The translations under genes were made by a program, and so were the position numbers. Positions 16,020 through 24,366 of a stretch of 64,000 nt of DNA are shown in pieces (position 1 is the stretch's first letter; each line of letters starts with the position of its first letter). The notes beneath the pieces are model-generated. The model searched no databases. It had not been told where the DNA came from and saw only the letters and a program-made list of their open reading frames with translations. The stretch spans positions 124,001 to 188,000 of the forward strand of contig CAZTIG010000001.1 of NCBI GenBank assembly GCA_964613665.1. Direction: 5' to 3'. This DNA comes from CAZQFV01 sp964613665. GTDB taxonomy: Bacteria; Chloroflexota; Chloroflexia; DTKN01.

Positions 16020-16667
16020 ATGAGAAAGATGAGCGATCGCCAGCGCGGCATCTTGAAGTTCCTGCAGGACTTTATCCGTGAACACGGCTACCCGCCCTCC
16101 ATACGCCAGATCCAGGCCGCCCAGCAGCTTTCGTCGACATCGGTCGTCGACTACAACCTCAACCTCCTGGAGAAGCGCGGGCTGATCCAACGGCAGGCCC
16201 GCTCCTCGCGTTCGATCACCCTGACCGATGCCGGCTACTCGCTCGCGCGCGACCGGCGCACGGTGCCCCTGCTCGGCACCATCGCCGCTGGCCGGCCCAT
16301 CCCGGCCCTCGACGATCTCCCGGCCCAGGGCGAGGCCGCCGAGACGGTGGACCTGCCCCCCACCCTGTGGCCCGAGTCCACCGAGGGCGTCTACGCCCTG
16401 CGCGTCCGCGGTGACTCGATGATCGACGCGTTCATCGCCGACGGGGATATCGTCATCCTGCGCCAGCGCGACACGGCCCGGAACGGTGACATGGTGGCGG
16501 TCTGGCTGCGCGATCGGCAGGAGGTCACCCTCAAGCGCTTCTTCCAGGAGGGCAAACGGGTCCGCCTGCAGCCGGAGAATCCGGCGCTGGCGCCAATCTA
16601 CGCGGATCCCCAGGACGTGCAGGTGCAGGGGCACGTCGTCGGGGTCATCCGGCGCTACTACTCGTGA
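16020..16667 (+). CDS. lexA: LexA SOS repressor
   Basis: A 215-residue repressor of DNA-damage genes. The N-terminal winged helix (RQRGILKFLQDFIREHGYPP, SIRQIQ) is followed by the self-cleavage site Ala90-Gly91 (TIAAGRP) and the S24-type catalytic dyad Ser133 (RGDSM) and Lys172 (TLKRF). All elements for RecA-stimulated autoproteolysis are present. The start at 16020 gives the usual short N-terminus before the helix-turn-helix. The promoter carries a Gram-positive-type SOS box. Confidence 0.96.
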   Translation: MRKMSDRQRGILKFLQDFIREHGYPPSIRQIQAAQQLSSTSVVDYNLNLLEKRGLIQRQARSSRSITLTDAGYSLARDRRTVPLLGTIAAGRPIPALDDLPAQGEAAETVDLPPTLWPESTEGVYALRVRGDSMIDAFIADGDIVILRQRDTARNGDMVAVWLRDRQEVTLKRFFQEGKRVRLQPENPALAPIYADPQDVQVQGHVVGVIRRYYS

Positions 16668-16678
16668 TCCACAGCGCC

Positions 16679-16702
16679 TGCCCCCGGCGACCGCCGGGGG
16701 CA
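16679..16702 (+). terminator. GC-rich hairpin after lexA
   Basis: A perfect 10-bp stem TGCCCCCGGC/GCCGGGGGCA with loop GACC begins 11 bases after the lexA stop. There is no T-tract, so termination efficiency is uncertain. Confidence 0.5.
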
Positions 16703-16803
16703 CGTGCGTGCAAGCGAACGCGGAGCGAGGGGCGGTGCATCTCGCTCCGTGTTCTTGTGTATGACGTGCGTGCCGCGCTCGGAAAGTCCGCGGGGGCTTT
16801 CGT

Positions 16804-17382
16804 TCAGCGCGGATAGGCCCCCAGCACCCGACGCGCCGCGGGGATGCGCCAGGCCAGCCACAGGCCCAGGATGGAGAAGCCGAAGCCGTACCCGGTCCGC
16901 AGCGTCTGCTCCAGCGCGTTCATGAACAGGTCGCTGGCGCCGGCGCCGGCCAGCGCATACTCTGCCCCCAGGAAGGCCAGCGCGGCCAGCCCGACGGCCA
17001 GCCACTGCAGCGCGCGTCCGCGCTTGTGTCCGGCCCCCAGGTGCACGGCGATCCCGGTGGCCGGCCCGCCCAGCAGTGCCAGCGCCGGGGCAGCGCCAAG
17101 CCACAGCCTCCCTACCACGTACCATACCGCACCCGCGGCAAGCGCGGTGCCCAGTCCCCACAGGACGGCCCCGACCCAGAAGATGCCGCGCGTCTCGGCG
17201 GCGATTGTCCCTTTGACCTGCTCCAGGCAGTCGGGGCAGATGACGCGCGGCCAGCCCAGCGCCGGCCCGCTGACGAACACGCTGCCCTTCATCGGGACCA
17301 AGCGCCGGCACTGGCCGCAGCGCAGTGACTGCCTGGCCCCCTCCTCACGCTGGTGTGCAGGCTCTTCTTCCGCCGTGTTCAT
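16804..17382 (-). CDS. Zinc-ribbon four-helix membrane protein, single-module paralogue
   Basis: A 192-residue protein with a zinc ribbon at the N-terminus (CGQCRRL, then CPDCLEQV) followed by about four membrane helices. The central GAGHKRGRALQWLAVGLA aligns with GAGRRQGRQLQWISVGLT and GSGNKRGRTLQLIAVGLT in its neighbour, so this is one copy of the same module. It ends with a WRIPAARR cytoplasmic tail, like the neighbour's APRR tails. The start at 17382 removes a Pro/Gly-rich extension that overlaps the neighbour. Function unknown; the 26-nt spacing indicates co-transcription with the larger protein. Confidence 0.75.
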   Translation of the reverse strand: MNTAEEEPAHQREEGARQSLRCGQCRRLVPMKGSVFVSGPALGWPRVICPDCLEQVKGTIAAETRGIFWVGAVLWGLGTALAAGAVWYVVGRLWLGAAPALALLGGPATGIAVHLGAGHKRGRALQWLAVGLAALAFLGAEYALAGAGASDLFMNALEQTLRTGYGFGFSILGLWLAWRIPAARRVLGAYPR

Positions 17383-17408
17383 CCGCTGTCTCGATCGGGC
17401 CGCGTGTC

Positions 17409-19406
17409 CTACGCCTGGGCCGCGACCTTCGCCCGTGGCTTGGGCAGCCGGCGCGGGGCCAGGGTGCTGTATGCCTGCCACAGTCCCAGCAGGAAGAGCA
17501 GCGGCGTGAAGAGGTCCGACACCCGGCCCACCAGCGCCTGTCCCAGGTTGGTGGCGTCGTTGGTCAGGCGGGCCTCGCCCGTGCGGTCGGTCCTGATCGC
17601 GTAGATCTCACCGTTGCCATCGCGGTCCGACTGGAAGGCGATGTACGTGTTGTCTGAGCGCCAGGCCGGCAGCGCGTCGTTGGCCAGGCCCGTCGTCACG
17701 GTGACAATCCCGCTGCCGTCGGCGTTCACCAGCCAGATGCCGTTGCTGCCGGCCCGGTCCGACTGGAAGGCGATGCGCTGGCCGTCCGGTGACCAGGCCG
17801 GTGCGTCGTCCACGGCCGGGCTGGCGACCAGCGGGACCACGTTCCCGCCGTCGGCCGCGTCCATCAGGTAGAGATCCATGGTGCCGGCGCGGTCGGAGGC
17901 GAAGGCGATGCGCTTGCCGTCGGGCGACCACGATGGGGCGCCATCGAAGCCGGGGTCGTCGGTGAGCTGCTGTGTCCACTTGCCGTCCAGCGGCATCACG
18001 TAGATGTCGACGTTGCCGGCGCGGCCGGAGGCAAAGGCGATGAGCTGGCCGTCCGGCGACCAGGTCGGGCTCGTGTCGGCCGCGGGGTCCCTGGTCAGCC
18101 GAGTGATGTTGCTGCCGTCCGCGTTCATCAGGTAGATCTCGGAGTTGCCCTCGCGGTCCGACGTGAAGGCGATGCGCCCTCCGGCCGGCGACCAGACCGG
18201 TGTCGTCTCGCTGAGCGTGTCCTGGGCGAGGCGGCCGGCCGCCCCGGTCTCGACATCGATAGTGTAGATCGCCGGGTACCCGCCGCGGAGCGACTCGAAG
18301 GCGATGGTCTTGCCATCCGGCGACCAGGTGGGGTGGCCATCGTCGACGGGGTTGATCCTGGTAACGGCTAGTGCCACCTGGCTACCCAGGATCAACGCCA
18401 GCGTCAGCCCCACGGCGATCAGCTGCAAGGTGCGGCCGCGCTTGTTGCCGGAGCCGCGGCGCACGGCTGCGGCAATGACCCAGCCTCCCACAAAGGCCAG
18501 GAAGGCCAGGGGCCAGCCGCTGTAGTACTCGGCCAGGAACCAGATCACGCCGCAGGCAAGCGTTGCCCCCACGCCCCACAGGACGGCCTGATCGATCTTC
18601 GGATCGCGCTGCTCGGCGGCGAAGCGCTCCTCGATCTCGCCCACGCACTTGGGGCAGACGGCGATGTCCCCCCGCCGGCCGGGGATGATGTAGGCTTCCT
18701 CCTCCGTGGTGCGGCCCTTGCAGCTGGCGCAGGTCAGGCCGCTCTCCTCGACCGCAACCTGCTCGCCGGCTCGTTCACCCGTGCCCCGCTCGCCCGAGGC
18801 GGCCCCTTCGCCAGTCGGCTGCTGTTGCTGCGGCCGCCGCCGCGGGGCGGGGGTGGTGTAGGCGACCCACAGCGACAGCAGGTAGAACATCACCGTGAAG
18901 AGGTCGCCCTGGAGCGCGTTCCAGAAGTCGGACAAAAAGGCCGGGTTGCTCCACCCCTCGCGGAGGACGAACTGCACGGCCAGGATGGTCACCAGCGTCA
19001 GGCCGACGGAGATCCACTGCAGCTGCCGCCCCTGCCTGCGGCCGGCGCCAAAGACGGTGGCCATGGCGATGAGCCAGCCGGCGGCAAAGGCGAGGAACGA
19101 GAGCGGCCAGCCACCGAAATGCTCGATCAGGTACCAGATCGTGCCAAAGAGCAGCGCTGCCCCGAGACCGTAGAGGGCACCCCGGCCGATCTGCTCGCTG
19201 GTCAGCTCCGCCTCTGCACGGGCAGGCGGCGCTGGGGACGGTTCCTCCCTCGACGGTGTGACATCCGGCTGTTCGGCCGGCGACGGTTCCTCGCGCCGCA
19301 CGGCCGGTTCGGCCGCGGCCACATCCTCCACGAGCACGGCGCCGCACGAGCGGCAGACGGTGTTCTCGCGGCGGTTCTTTGCCCCACAGTTCTGGCAAAC
19401 AGGCAT
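17409..19406 (-). CDS. Multi-module zinc-ribbon membrane protein with inserted PD40/TolB propeller
   Basis: A 665-residue protein I cannot assign a role. Order: zinc ribbon 1 (CQNCG...CRSCG, residues 4-22); acidic Pro-rich linker; membrane module A (about 74-188); linker; zinc ribbon 2 (CASC...CPKC, 226-254); membrane module B (272-349); six PD40 repeats with WSPDG-type signatures (about 357-625); and a last helix (about 635-655) with tail STLAPRR. Comparison with module A shows the propeller sits in the extracytoplasmic loop between the third and fourth helices of module B. The ribbons would face the cytoplasm and the propeller the outside, suggesting a sensor or scaffold. It forms an operon with the single-module paralogue downstream. 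Confidence 0.8.
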   Translation of the reverse strand: MPVCQNCGAKNRRENTVCRSCGAVLVEDVAAAEPAVRREEPSPAEQPDVTPSREEPSPAPPARAEAELTSEQIGRGALYGLGAALLFGTIWYLIEHFGGWPLSFLAFAAGWLIAMATVFGAGRRQGRQLQWISVGLTLVTILAVQFVLREGWSNPAFLSDFWNALQGDLFTVMFYLLSLWVAYTTPAPRRRPQQQQPTGEGAASGERGTGERAGEQVAVEESGLTCASCKGRTTEEEAYIIPGRRGDIAVCPKCVGEIEERFAAEQRDPKIDQAVLWGVGATLACGVIWFLAEYYSGWPLAFLAFVGGWVIAAAVRRGSGNKRGRTLQLIAVGLTLALILGSQVALAVTRINPVDDGHPTWSPDGKTIAFESLRGGYPAIYTIDVETGAAGRLAQDTLSETTPVWSPAGGRIAFTSDREGNSEIYLMNADGSNITRLTRDPAADTSPTWSPDGQLIAFASGRAGNVDIYVMPLDGKWTQQLTDDPGFDGAPSWSPDGKRIAFASDRAGTMDLYLMDAADGGNVVPLVASPAVDDAPAWSPDGQRIAFQSDRAGSNGIWLVNADGSGIVTVTTGLANDALPAWRSDNTYIAFQSDRDGNGEIYAIRTDRTGEARLTNDATNLGQALVGRVSDLFTPLLFLLGLWQAYSTLAPRRLPKPRAKVAAQA

Positions 19407-19475
19407 GTTCTCTCTCCTGCGATCAGGGTTCTCCTGGTCCTCGTGGTGCCTCTGCGGTTCGGATCGTGTCTCCGG

Positions 19476-19497
19476 CTGCCGTCGGGCCGGACGGCAG
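19476..19497 (-). terminator. Hairpin after the D-cysteine desulfhydrase-like gene
   Basis: CTGCCGTC/GACGGCAG, a perfect 8-bp stem with a 6-nt loop, begins two bases after the stop codon on the minus strand. There is no T-tract; it may attenuate read-through into the zinc-ribbon genes, which have no obvious promoter of their own. Confidence 0.45.
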
Positions 19498-19499
19498 TC

Positions 19500-20507
19500 T
19501 CACTGCTCCACTCCTGCGCGAACGCCCAGCGCTTCCCAGTAGGCAAACAGGGCCGGCGCCCCGCCGGTGTGCAGGAAGATGACCTGCTCCTCCTGGCCCC
19601 AGCGCTGCTGGCGCACCAGGTCCATCAGGCCGGCCATAGCCTTTCCGGTGTAGACCGGGTCCAGCAGGATGCCTTCCAGCCTGGCGACGGTGCGGATGGC
19701 CGCGACGGTGGGCTCGTCCAGCTTGCCGTAGCCGGGGCCGGCGTAGCCGTCCAGCACGGTGACCGCGGAGACCGGGACGGGACCCGCCTCCAGCAGGGCG
19801 GCAGCCTCGCCGGCCAGGCGGGCCACCTTGGGGATCAGCCGTGCCGCTGGCTCTCCGACACTGATGCCGATGACCTCCCACGGCAGATCGTACAGCGCCT
19901 TGCCCAGCAGGAGGCCGGCCTGGGTGCCGCAGGAGCTAGTGGCACAGAGAAGCGCCCGCGGGCGCAGCCCCGCCTGGGCGACCTGCTGGGCTATCTCGCG
20001 AGCGGCAGCGGCGTATCCCAGCACCCCCAGGGCGTTGCTGCCGCCCATGGGGATGATGTATGGCCGACGGCCCTCTTCCCGGAGTCCGCTGGCGATCTGT
20101 TCCAGGAGCGCGCTGGCCGCATCCCAGCTCTCCCAGGCGCCGAAGCGCACCTCGGCCCCGACCAAGTCGTCGAGCAGCAGGTTGCCCTGCCCCGGCCCGA
20201 CCACGCGGCTCTCCAGCACCAGCACGGTGCGCAGCCCGGTCGCCGCCGCGGCCGCCGCTGTCAGGCGGGCGTGGTTCGATTGCGCGGCACCGCAGGTGAT
20301 GACCGTGTCGGCGTTGTGGTCGAGGGCATCGCGCAGCAAGTACTCGAGCTTGCGCAGCTTGTTCCCACCCAGTGCCAGCCGGGTCAGGTCGTCGCGCTTG
20401 CACCAGATCTGTGGTCCACCCAGCGCCGCGCTGAGGCGTGTCAGCCGGTGCAGTGGCGTCGGGTCCAGGACAAAGGGCACCCGTGGGATATCGTCCAAGG
20501 AGCGCAT
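19500..20507 (-). CDS. D-cysteine desulfhydrase / ACC deaminase-family PLP enzyme
   Basis: A 335-residue fold-type II PLP enzyme. The PLP lysine lies in GGNKLRKLEYLL, followed by CGAAQSNHARLTAAAA (Ser-Asn-His phosphate and substrate loop), and the C-terminal FLHTGGAPALFAY matches DcyD/AcdS. Family members convert D-cysteine to pyruvate, H2S and ammonia or open the ACC ring; sequence alone favours the D-cysteine branch only weakly. The start at 20507 follows TTGGAGG by five bases. It is transcribed divergently from tryptophanase, another PLP enzyme releasing pyruvate and ammonia. Confidence 0.85.
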   Translation of the reverse strand: MRSLDDIPRVPFVLDPTPLHRLTRLSAALGGPQIWCKRDDLTRLALGGNKLRKLEYLLRDALDHNADTVITCGAAQSNHARLTAAAAAATGLRTVLVLESRVVGPGQGNLLLDDLVGAEVRFGAWESWDAASALLEQIASGLREEGRRPYIIPMGGSNALGVLGYAAAAREIAQQVAQAGLRPRALLCATSSCGTQAGLLLGKALYDLPWEVIGISVGEPAARLIPKVARLAGEAAALLEAGPVPVSAVTVLDGYAGPGYGKLDEPTVAAIRTVARLEGILLDPVYTGKAMAGLMDLVRQQRWGQEEQVIFLHTGGAPALFAYWEALGVRAGVEQ

Positions 20508-20583
20508 GCAGTCCTCCAACCGTGACAATCGCCGTCCATGGCCGAGCAGGGCGGGCCGTGCCGGGCCTGGCGCAACGGATGTA

Positions 20584-20612
20584 TTGTACTACAGCATGAC
20601 CCGATGCGCAAA
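20584..20612 (-). promoter_or_regulatory. Promoter of the D-cysteine desulfhydrase-like gene
   Basis: Minus strand: TTGCGC (20612-20607), a 17-bp spacer and TACAAT (20589-20584). It is back to back with the tryptophanase promoter; the -35 elements are 13 bp apart. Confidence 0.65.
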
Positions 20613-20625
20613 CGGCCGGTTCGTT

Positions 20626-20653
20626 TGACAGGCACCGCGAAAGCGGATAGAAT
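20626..20653 (+). promoter_or_regulatory. Promoter of the tryptophanase gene
   Basis: TTGACA (20626-20631), a 16-bp spacer and TAGAAT (20648-20653). The expected leader is only about 35 nt, leaving no room for a TnaC-type leader peptide. Confidence 0.75.
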
Positions 20654-20693
20654 GGTCCTGTTTGCGACCGTGTGCCATGCCAGGAGGGTTACC

Positions 20694-22076
20694 TTGATCC
20701 GACCGCCGCTCGAACCTTTCCGTATCAAGGTTGTCGAACCGGTCCGCGTGACGACGCCGGAGGAGCGCCGCCGCATCGTCGCCGAGGCCGGCTACAACCT
20801 GTTCCGGGTGCGCGCCGAGGACATCTACATCGACCTGCTGACCGACAGCGGCACCTCGGCCATGAGCGACCGGCAGTGGTCCGGCATCATGATCGGCGAC
20901 GAATCTTACGCCGGCTGCCGCAACTACTACAGCCTCGAGGAGGCGGTCCGGGGCATCTTCGGGTTTCCCCACTTTGTGCCGACGCACCAGGGCCGCGCGG
21001 CCGAACACCTGCTCTTTGCCACGATGCTGCACCCGGGCGACTATGTGCCTAGCAACATGCACTTTGACACTACGCGCGCCAATATCGAGGCCCTCGGGGC
21101 CAACGCCGTGGACCTGGTCATTCCCGAGGGGTTGGACCCGCTCGACCCGCATCCCTTCAAGGGCAACATCGATGTGGTCCGGCTGGAGGCCCTGATCCGC
21201 GAGGTCGGTGTGGAGCGGGTGCCGCTGGGCATGATCACCATCACCAACAACAACGGCGGCGGCCAGCCCGTGGCGCTGGAGAACATCCGCCAGGCCAGTG
21301 AGGTGCTGCACCGGTACGGCATCCCGCTCTTCCTGGATGCCTGCCGCCACGCCGAGAACGCCTACTTTGTCCAGCAGCGCGAGCCCGGCCAGTCCGGCCG
21401 GCCTATCGTGGACATCGCCCGTGAGGCCTTCTCCTTCGCCGACGGCTGCACGATGAGCGCCAAGAAGGACGGGCTGGTCAACATCGGCGGCTTCTTGGCC
21501 ATGCGCGATGCGCGGCTCTACGAGCGGGTCTGCCAGCGGCTGATCCTGTGGGAGGGTTTCTCCACCTACGGCGGGCTGGCCGGCCGCGACCTGGAGGCCA
21601 TTGCCCGGGGGCTGTGGGAGGCCCTCGACGAGCGCTACCTGGCCTACCGCATCGGCCAGGTGCGCTACCTGGGCGAGCGGCTGAAGGAGCTGGGAGTCCC
21701 CATCCTGGAGCCCGTTGGCGGGCACGCCGTCTACCTGGACGGGCGGCGCTTCCTGCCCGATCTGCCGCAGGAATACCTGCCGGCCCAGGCCATGACGGTA
21801 GAGATCTATGTCGCCGGCAGCATCCGCACGGTGGAGATCGGCACGGTCATGAACGCCCGCCGCGATCCGGAGACGGGGCAGATGATCTACCCGGCGCTGG
21901 AGCTGGTGCGCCTGGCTATCCCGCGGCGGGTCTATACCAACACCCACATGGACTATGTTGCCGAGACGGTGGCCGAGGTCCACGGGCGACGCGCCGATAT
22001 CCGTGGCATGCGCATCGTCCACGAACCGCCGTACCTGCGGCACTTTACTGCGCGCTTCGCGCCGCTCGGGGGCTAG
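20694..22076 (+). CDS. tnaA: Tryptophanase (tryptophan indole-lyase)
   Basis: A 460-residue PLP beta-eliminating lyase making indole, pyruvate and ammonia from tryptophan. The PLP lysine is in MSAKKDG (about residue 257). Tryptophanase and tyrosine phenol-lyase are close relatives; three positions that separate them are tryptophanase-type here: Asp125 (HFDTTR; Thr in TPL), Ile382 (VEIG; Arg in TPL) and His450 (LRHFTARF; Phe in TPL). The TTG start at 20694 has AGGAGG six bases upstream and yields the exact family length; longer in-frame ATGs would start before or within the promoter. A flavoprotein gene follows after 18 nt. Confidence 0.92.
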   Translation: MIRPPLEPFRIKVVEPVRVTTPEERRRIVAEAGYNLFRVRAEDIYIDLLTDSGTSAMSDRQWSGIMIGDESYAGCRNYYSLEEAVRGIFGFPHFVPTHQGRAAEHLLFATMLHPGDYVPSNMHFDTTRANIEALGANAVDLVIPEGLDPLDPHPFKGNIDVVRLEALIREVGVERVPLGMITITNNNGGGQPVALENIRQASEVLHRYGIPLFLDACRHAENAYFVQQREPGQSGRPIVDIAREAFSFADGCTMSAKKDGLVNIGGFLAMRDARLYERVCQRLILWEGFSTYGGLAGRDLEAIARGLWEALDERYLAYRIGQVRYLGERLKELGVPILEPVGGHAVYLDGRRFLPDLPQEYLPAQAMTVEIYVAGSIRTVEIGTVMNARRDPETGQMIYPALELVRLAIPRRVYTNTHMDYVAETVAEVHGRRADIRGMRIVHEPPYLRHFTARFAPLGG

Positions 22077-22094
22077 CACGGGCAGGAGCCGAAC

Positions 22095-23534
22095 ATGGCC
22101 GAGCGCTACGACGTGATCATCGTCGGGGCCGGGCCGGCCGGCATCTTTGCCGCGCTGGAGCTGGCCCGCGGAACCAGCCTGCGCGTCCTCCTCCTGGAAA
22201 AGGGCCATGCCCTCGATCGGCGGCTCTGCCCCATCCGCGATGTTGGCGGCGAGTGCCGCCATTGTCGCCCCTGCGCGCAGTTGTGCGGATGGGGTGGGGC
22301 CGGCGCCTTCTCCGACGGCAAGCTCACCCTCGCGCCCGATGTGGGCGGTTGGCTGGGCGACTATCTGCCTCGCGACGAGCTGGAGCAGGTCGTGCGCTAC
22401 GCCGACGCGGTCTACCGCGAGTTCGGCGCGACCGAGCGGGTCTATGGCCTCGGCGATGAGCTGGAGGACCTGCAGCACCAGGCTACGCTGGCCGACCTGC
22501 GCCTGGTGGAGGTACCGATCCGCCACCTGGGGACGGAGCATTGCGGCGAGATCGTCCGCGCGATGCAGGAGGCCCTGGCCGGGCGGGTGGAGATTCGCAC
22601 CAACACCGCCGTCGCGCGCCTGGAGGTGGACGATGGCCATGTCGCCGGCGTGACTACGGCCACGGGCCAGACCATCGGCGCCGGCTACGTCATCGCCGCG
22701 CCCGGGCGCGAGGGCGCCGCCTGGCTGCGCGGCGAAGCCGAGCGCCTGGGCATTGTCCTCTGCAACAACCCCGTGGATGTGGGCGTGCGTGTGGAGGTGC
22801 CGGCGGCGGTGCTGGCACCACTGACGGACCGGCTCTACGAGATGAAGCTGGAGTACATCACCCGCGCCTTTGACGACCGGGTGCGCACCTTCTGCGTCTG
22901 TCCACACGGCGAGGTGACCCCCGAGTTCGCCGACGGCGACCCCCCGGTCGTGCTCGTCAACGGGCACAGCTACGCCGAGCGGCCGACCGAGTACACCAAC
23001 CTGGCCCTGCTCGTGTCGACGTCGTTCACCGAGCCGTTCCACGAGCCCATCGCCTACGGCCGGTATCTGGCGCGGCTGGCCAACGTTCTCAGCGGTGGGG
23101 TCATGGTGCAGCGCCTGGGGGACCTGCGCGCCGGCCGGCGCACCACCCCGGCCCGCCTGGCGCGCAGCATCGTGGAGCCCACTCTGAAGAGCGCTGTGCC
23201 TGGCGATCTGAGTTTCGTCCTGCCGTACCGCTACCTGGCCGACCTGATGGAGATGCTGGAGGCGCTGGACAAGCTGGCACCGGGCATGAACTCGCGACAC
23301 ACCCTGCTCTATGGGGTCGAGGCCAAGTTCTACTCCTCCCGGCTGGACCTGACCTCGACCCTGGAGACGGTGCAGGTGGCGAACCTGTTCGCCGTCGGGG
23401 ACGGTGCCGGCGTGACGCGGGGCCTCATCCAGGCCTCGGCCGCCGGTGTCATTGCCGCCCGCGAGATTGCGGCGCGCTGTGGGGCCGCCAGCCCGGCCGG
23501 GAGCCGATGGAGCGATCACCATGCCTCGCTATGA
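22095..23534 (+). CDS. FAD-dependent oxidoreductase (COG2509-like)
   Basis: A 479-residue flavoprotein. The N-terminal Rossmann motif VIIVGAGPAGIFAALELA (residues 8-25) binds FAD; a Cys-rich segment (CRHCRPCAQLCGWGG) precedes GAFSDGKLTL, and the C-terminal FAVGDGAGVTRGLIQASAAG is the second FAD contact. The family is described as uncharacterised FAD-dependent dehydrogenases. The four closely spaced cysteines could be redox-active or bind metal. It probably shares the tryptophanase transcript and overlaps the next gene by 14 bases. The substrate is not inferable. Confidence 0.87.
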   Translation: MAERYDVIIVGAGPAGIFAALELARGTSLRVLLLEKGHALDRRLCPIRDVGGECRHCRPCAQLCGWGGAGAFSDGKLTLAPDVGGWLGDYLPRDELEQVVRYADAVYREFGATERVYGLGDELEDLQHQATLADLRLVEVPIRHLGTEHCGEIVRAMQEALAGRVEIRTNTAVARLEVDDGHVAGVTTATGQTIGAGYVIAAPGREGAAWLRGEAERLGIVLCNNPVDVGVRVEVPAAVLAPLTDRLYEMKLEYITRAFDDRVRTFCVCPHGEVTPEFADGDPPVVLVNGHSYAERPTEYTNLALLVSTSFTEPFHEPIAYGRYLARLANVLSGGVMVQRLGDLRAGRRTTPARLARSIVEPTLKSAVPGDLSFVLPYRYLADLMEMLEALDKLAPGMNSRHTLLYGVEAKFYSSRLDLTSTLETVQVANLFAVGDGAGVTRGLIQASAAGVIAAREIAARCGAASPAGSRWSDHHASL

Positions 23535-24366
23535 GCGCGTCCTGCCCCTCGTAGCCATCGTGTTGATGGGCCTGGGCCTGATCCTGCTGGTGGAGGGCAT
23601 CAACAGCCTCACCTTCACCGTACCCCTTCCGGGGGAGTACGAGGCCGGCGTCTCGATCGCCTGGCTGATCCTGATCTTCTTGCTGCTCGTCGTCGTCGTC
23701 GGTACAGAGAGTGTGCAGCCCGATGTGGAGGTCGATGTGCCCGGCCACCGGGGGAGGCAGCTGCACCCAGCCTCGTGGGTTGTACCGGTGCTGGCGACGT
23801 TGACCTCTTTCCTCTTCCTGCGGCTGCTGGTGAGTCCCGTGGCCCGGGGTGTGGGCCTGGGTGTTACCGGTGCGGTCCTGGTGACGGCCCTGGTAGCGCA
23901 GCACTATGCTGCCGACGAGCGCCCGGCGGTGCGCGCGTGGAGCCAGCGGATCCTGAGCGTGCTGGTGTACGTGGTGGCATTCTTCCTGTACGGTTCCATC
24001 TACGCCCTAAAGCTGCGCAGCCTCTTCTCGGCCACGGCAATCGTCGTCGTCACCATGCTGCTGGCGTGGACGCTGCTGCACCGGCTGGCGGCGCGCAGTC
24101 GCGTCCGCCTGTACGCGGCCGTGGTGGGCCTCTGCGTGGGCGAGGTGACGTGGCCGCTGAACTACTGGGCCATCAACGGGATCGTCGGGGGAGCCTTCCT
24201 GCTGATCCTTTTCTACGCGTTGGTGAACCCGGTTCGGCATCACCTGCAGGGCACGCTGACGTGGCGCGTGGCCCGGGAGTACGTCCTGGTGACGCTGGGG
24301 GCGGTGGTCCTGCTGGCGGCACAGGTCCTGGGCCTGCTAGGAGGGGCTCTTGCGAGAGCGCGGTGA
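23521..24366 (+). CDS. Uncharacterised polytopic membrane protein
   Basis: A 281-residue protein with about eight predicted helices and short polar loops. I recognise no catalytic motif. The N-terminus (RVLPLVAIVLMGLGLILLVE) is a membrane segment, and a charged loop (VQPDVEVDVPGHRGRQLHP) follows the second helix. The start at 23521 is an ATG inside the end of the flavoprotein gene; an in-frame upstream start would lie within that gene's conserved C-terminus. It overlaps tsaC by 17 bases, so it belongs to a tightly packed operon. Confidence 0.8.
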   Translation: MPRYERVLPLVAIVLMGLGLILLVEGINSLTFTVPLPGEYEAGVSIAWLILIFLLLVVVVGTESVQPDVEVDVPGHRGRQLHPASWVVPVLATLTSFLFLRLLVSPVARGVGLGVTGAVLVTALVAQHYAADERPAVRAWSQRILSVLVYVVAFFLYGSIYALKLRSLFSATAIVVVTMLLAWTLLHRLAARSRVRLYAAVVGLCVGEVTWPLNYWAINGIVGGAFLLILFYALVNPVRHHLQGTLTWRVAREYVLVTLGAVVLLAAQVLGLLGGALARAR

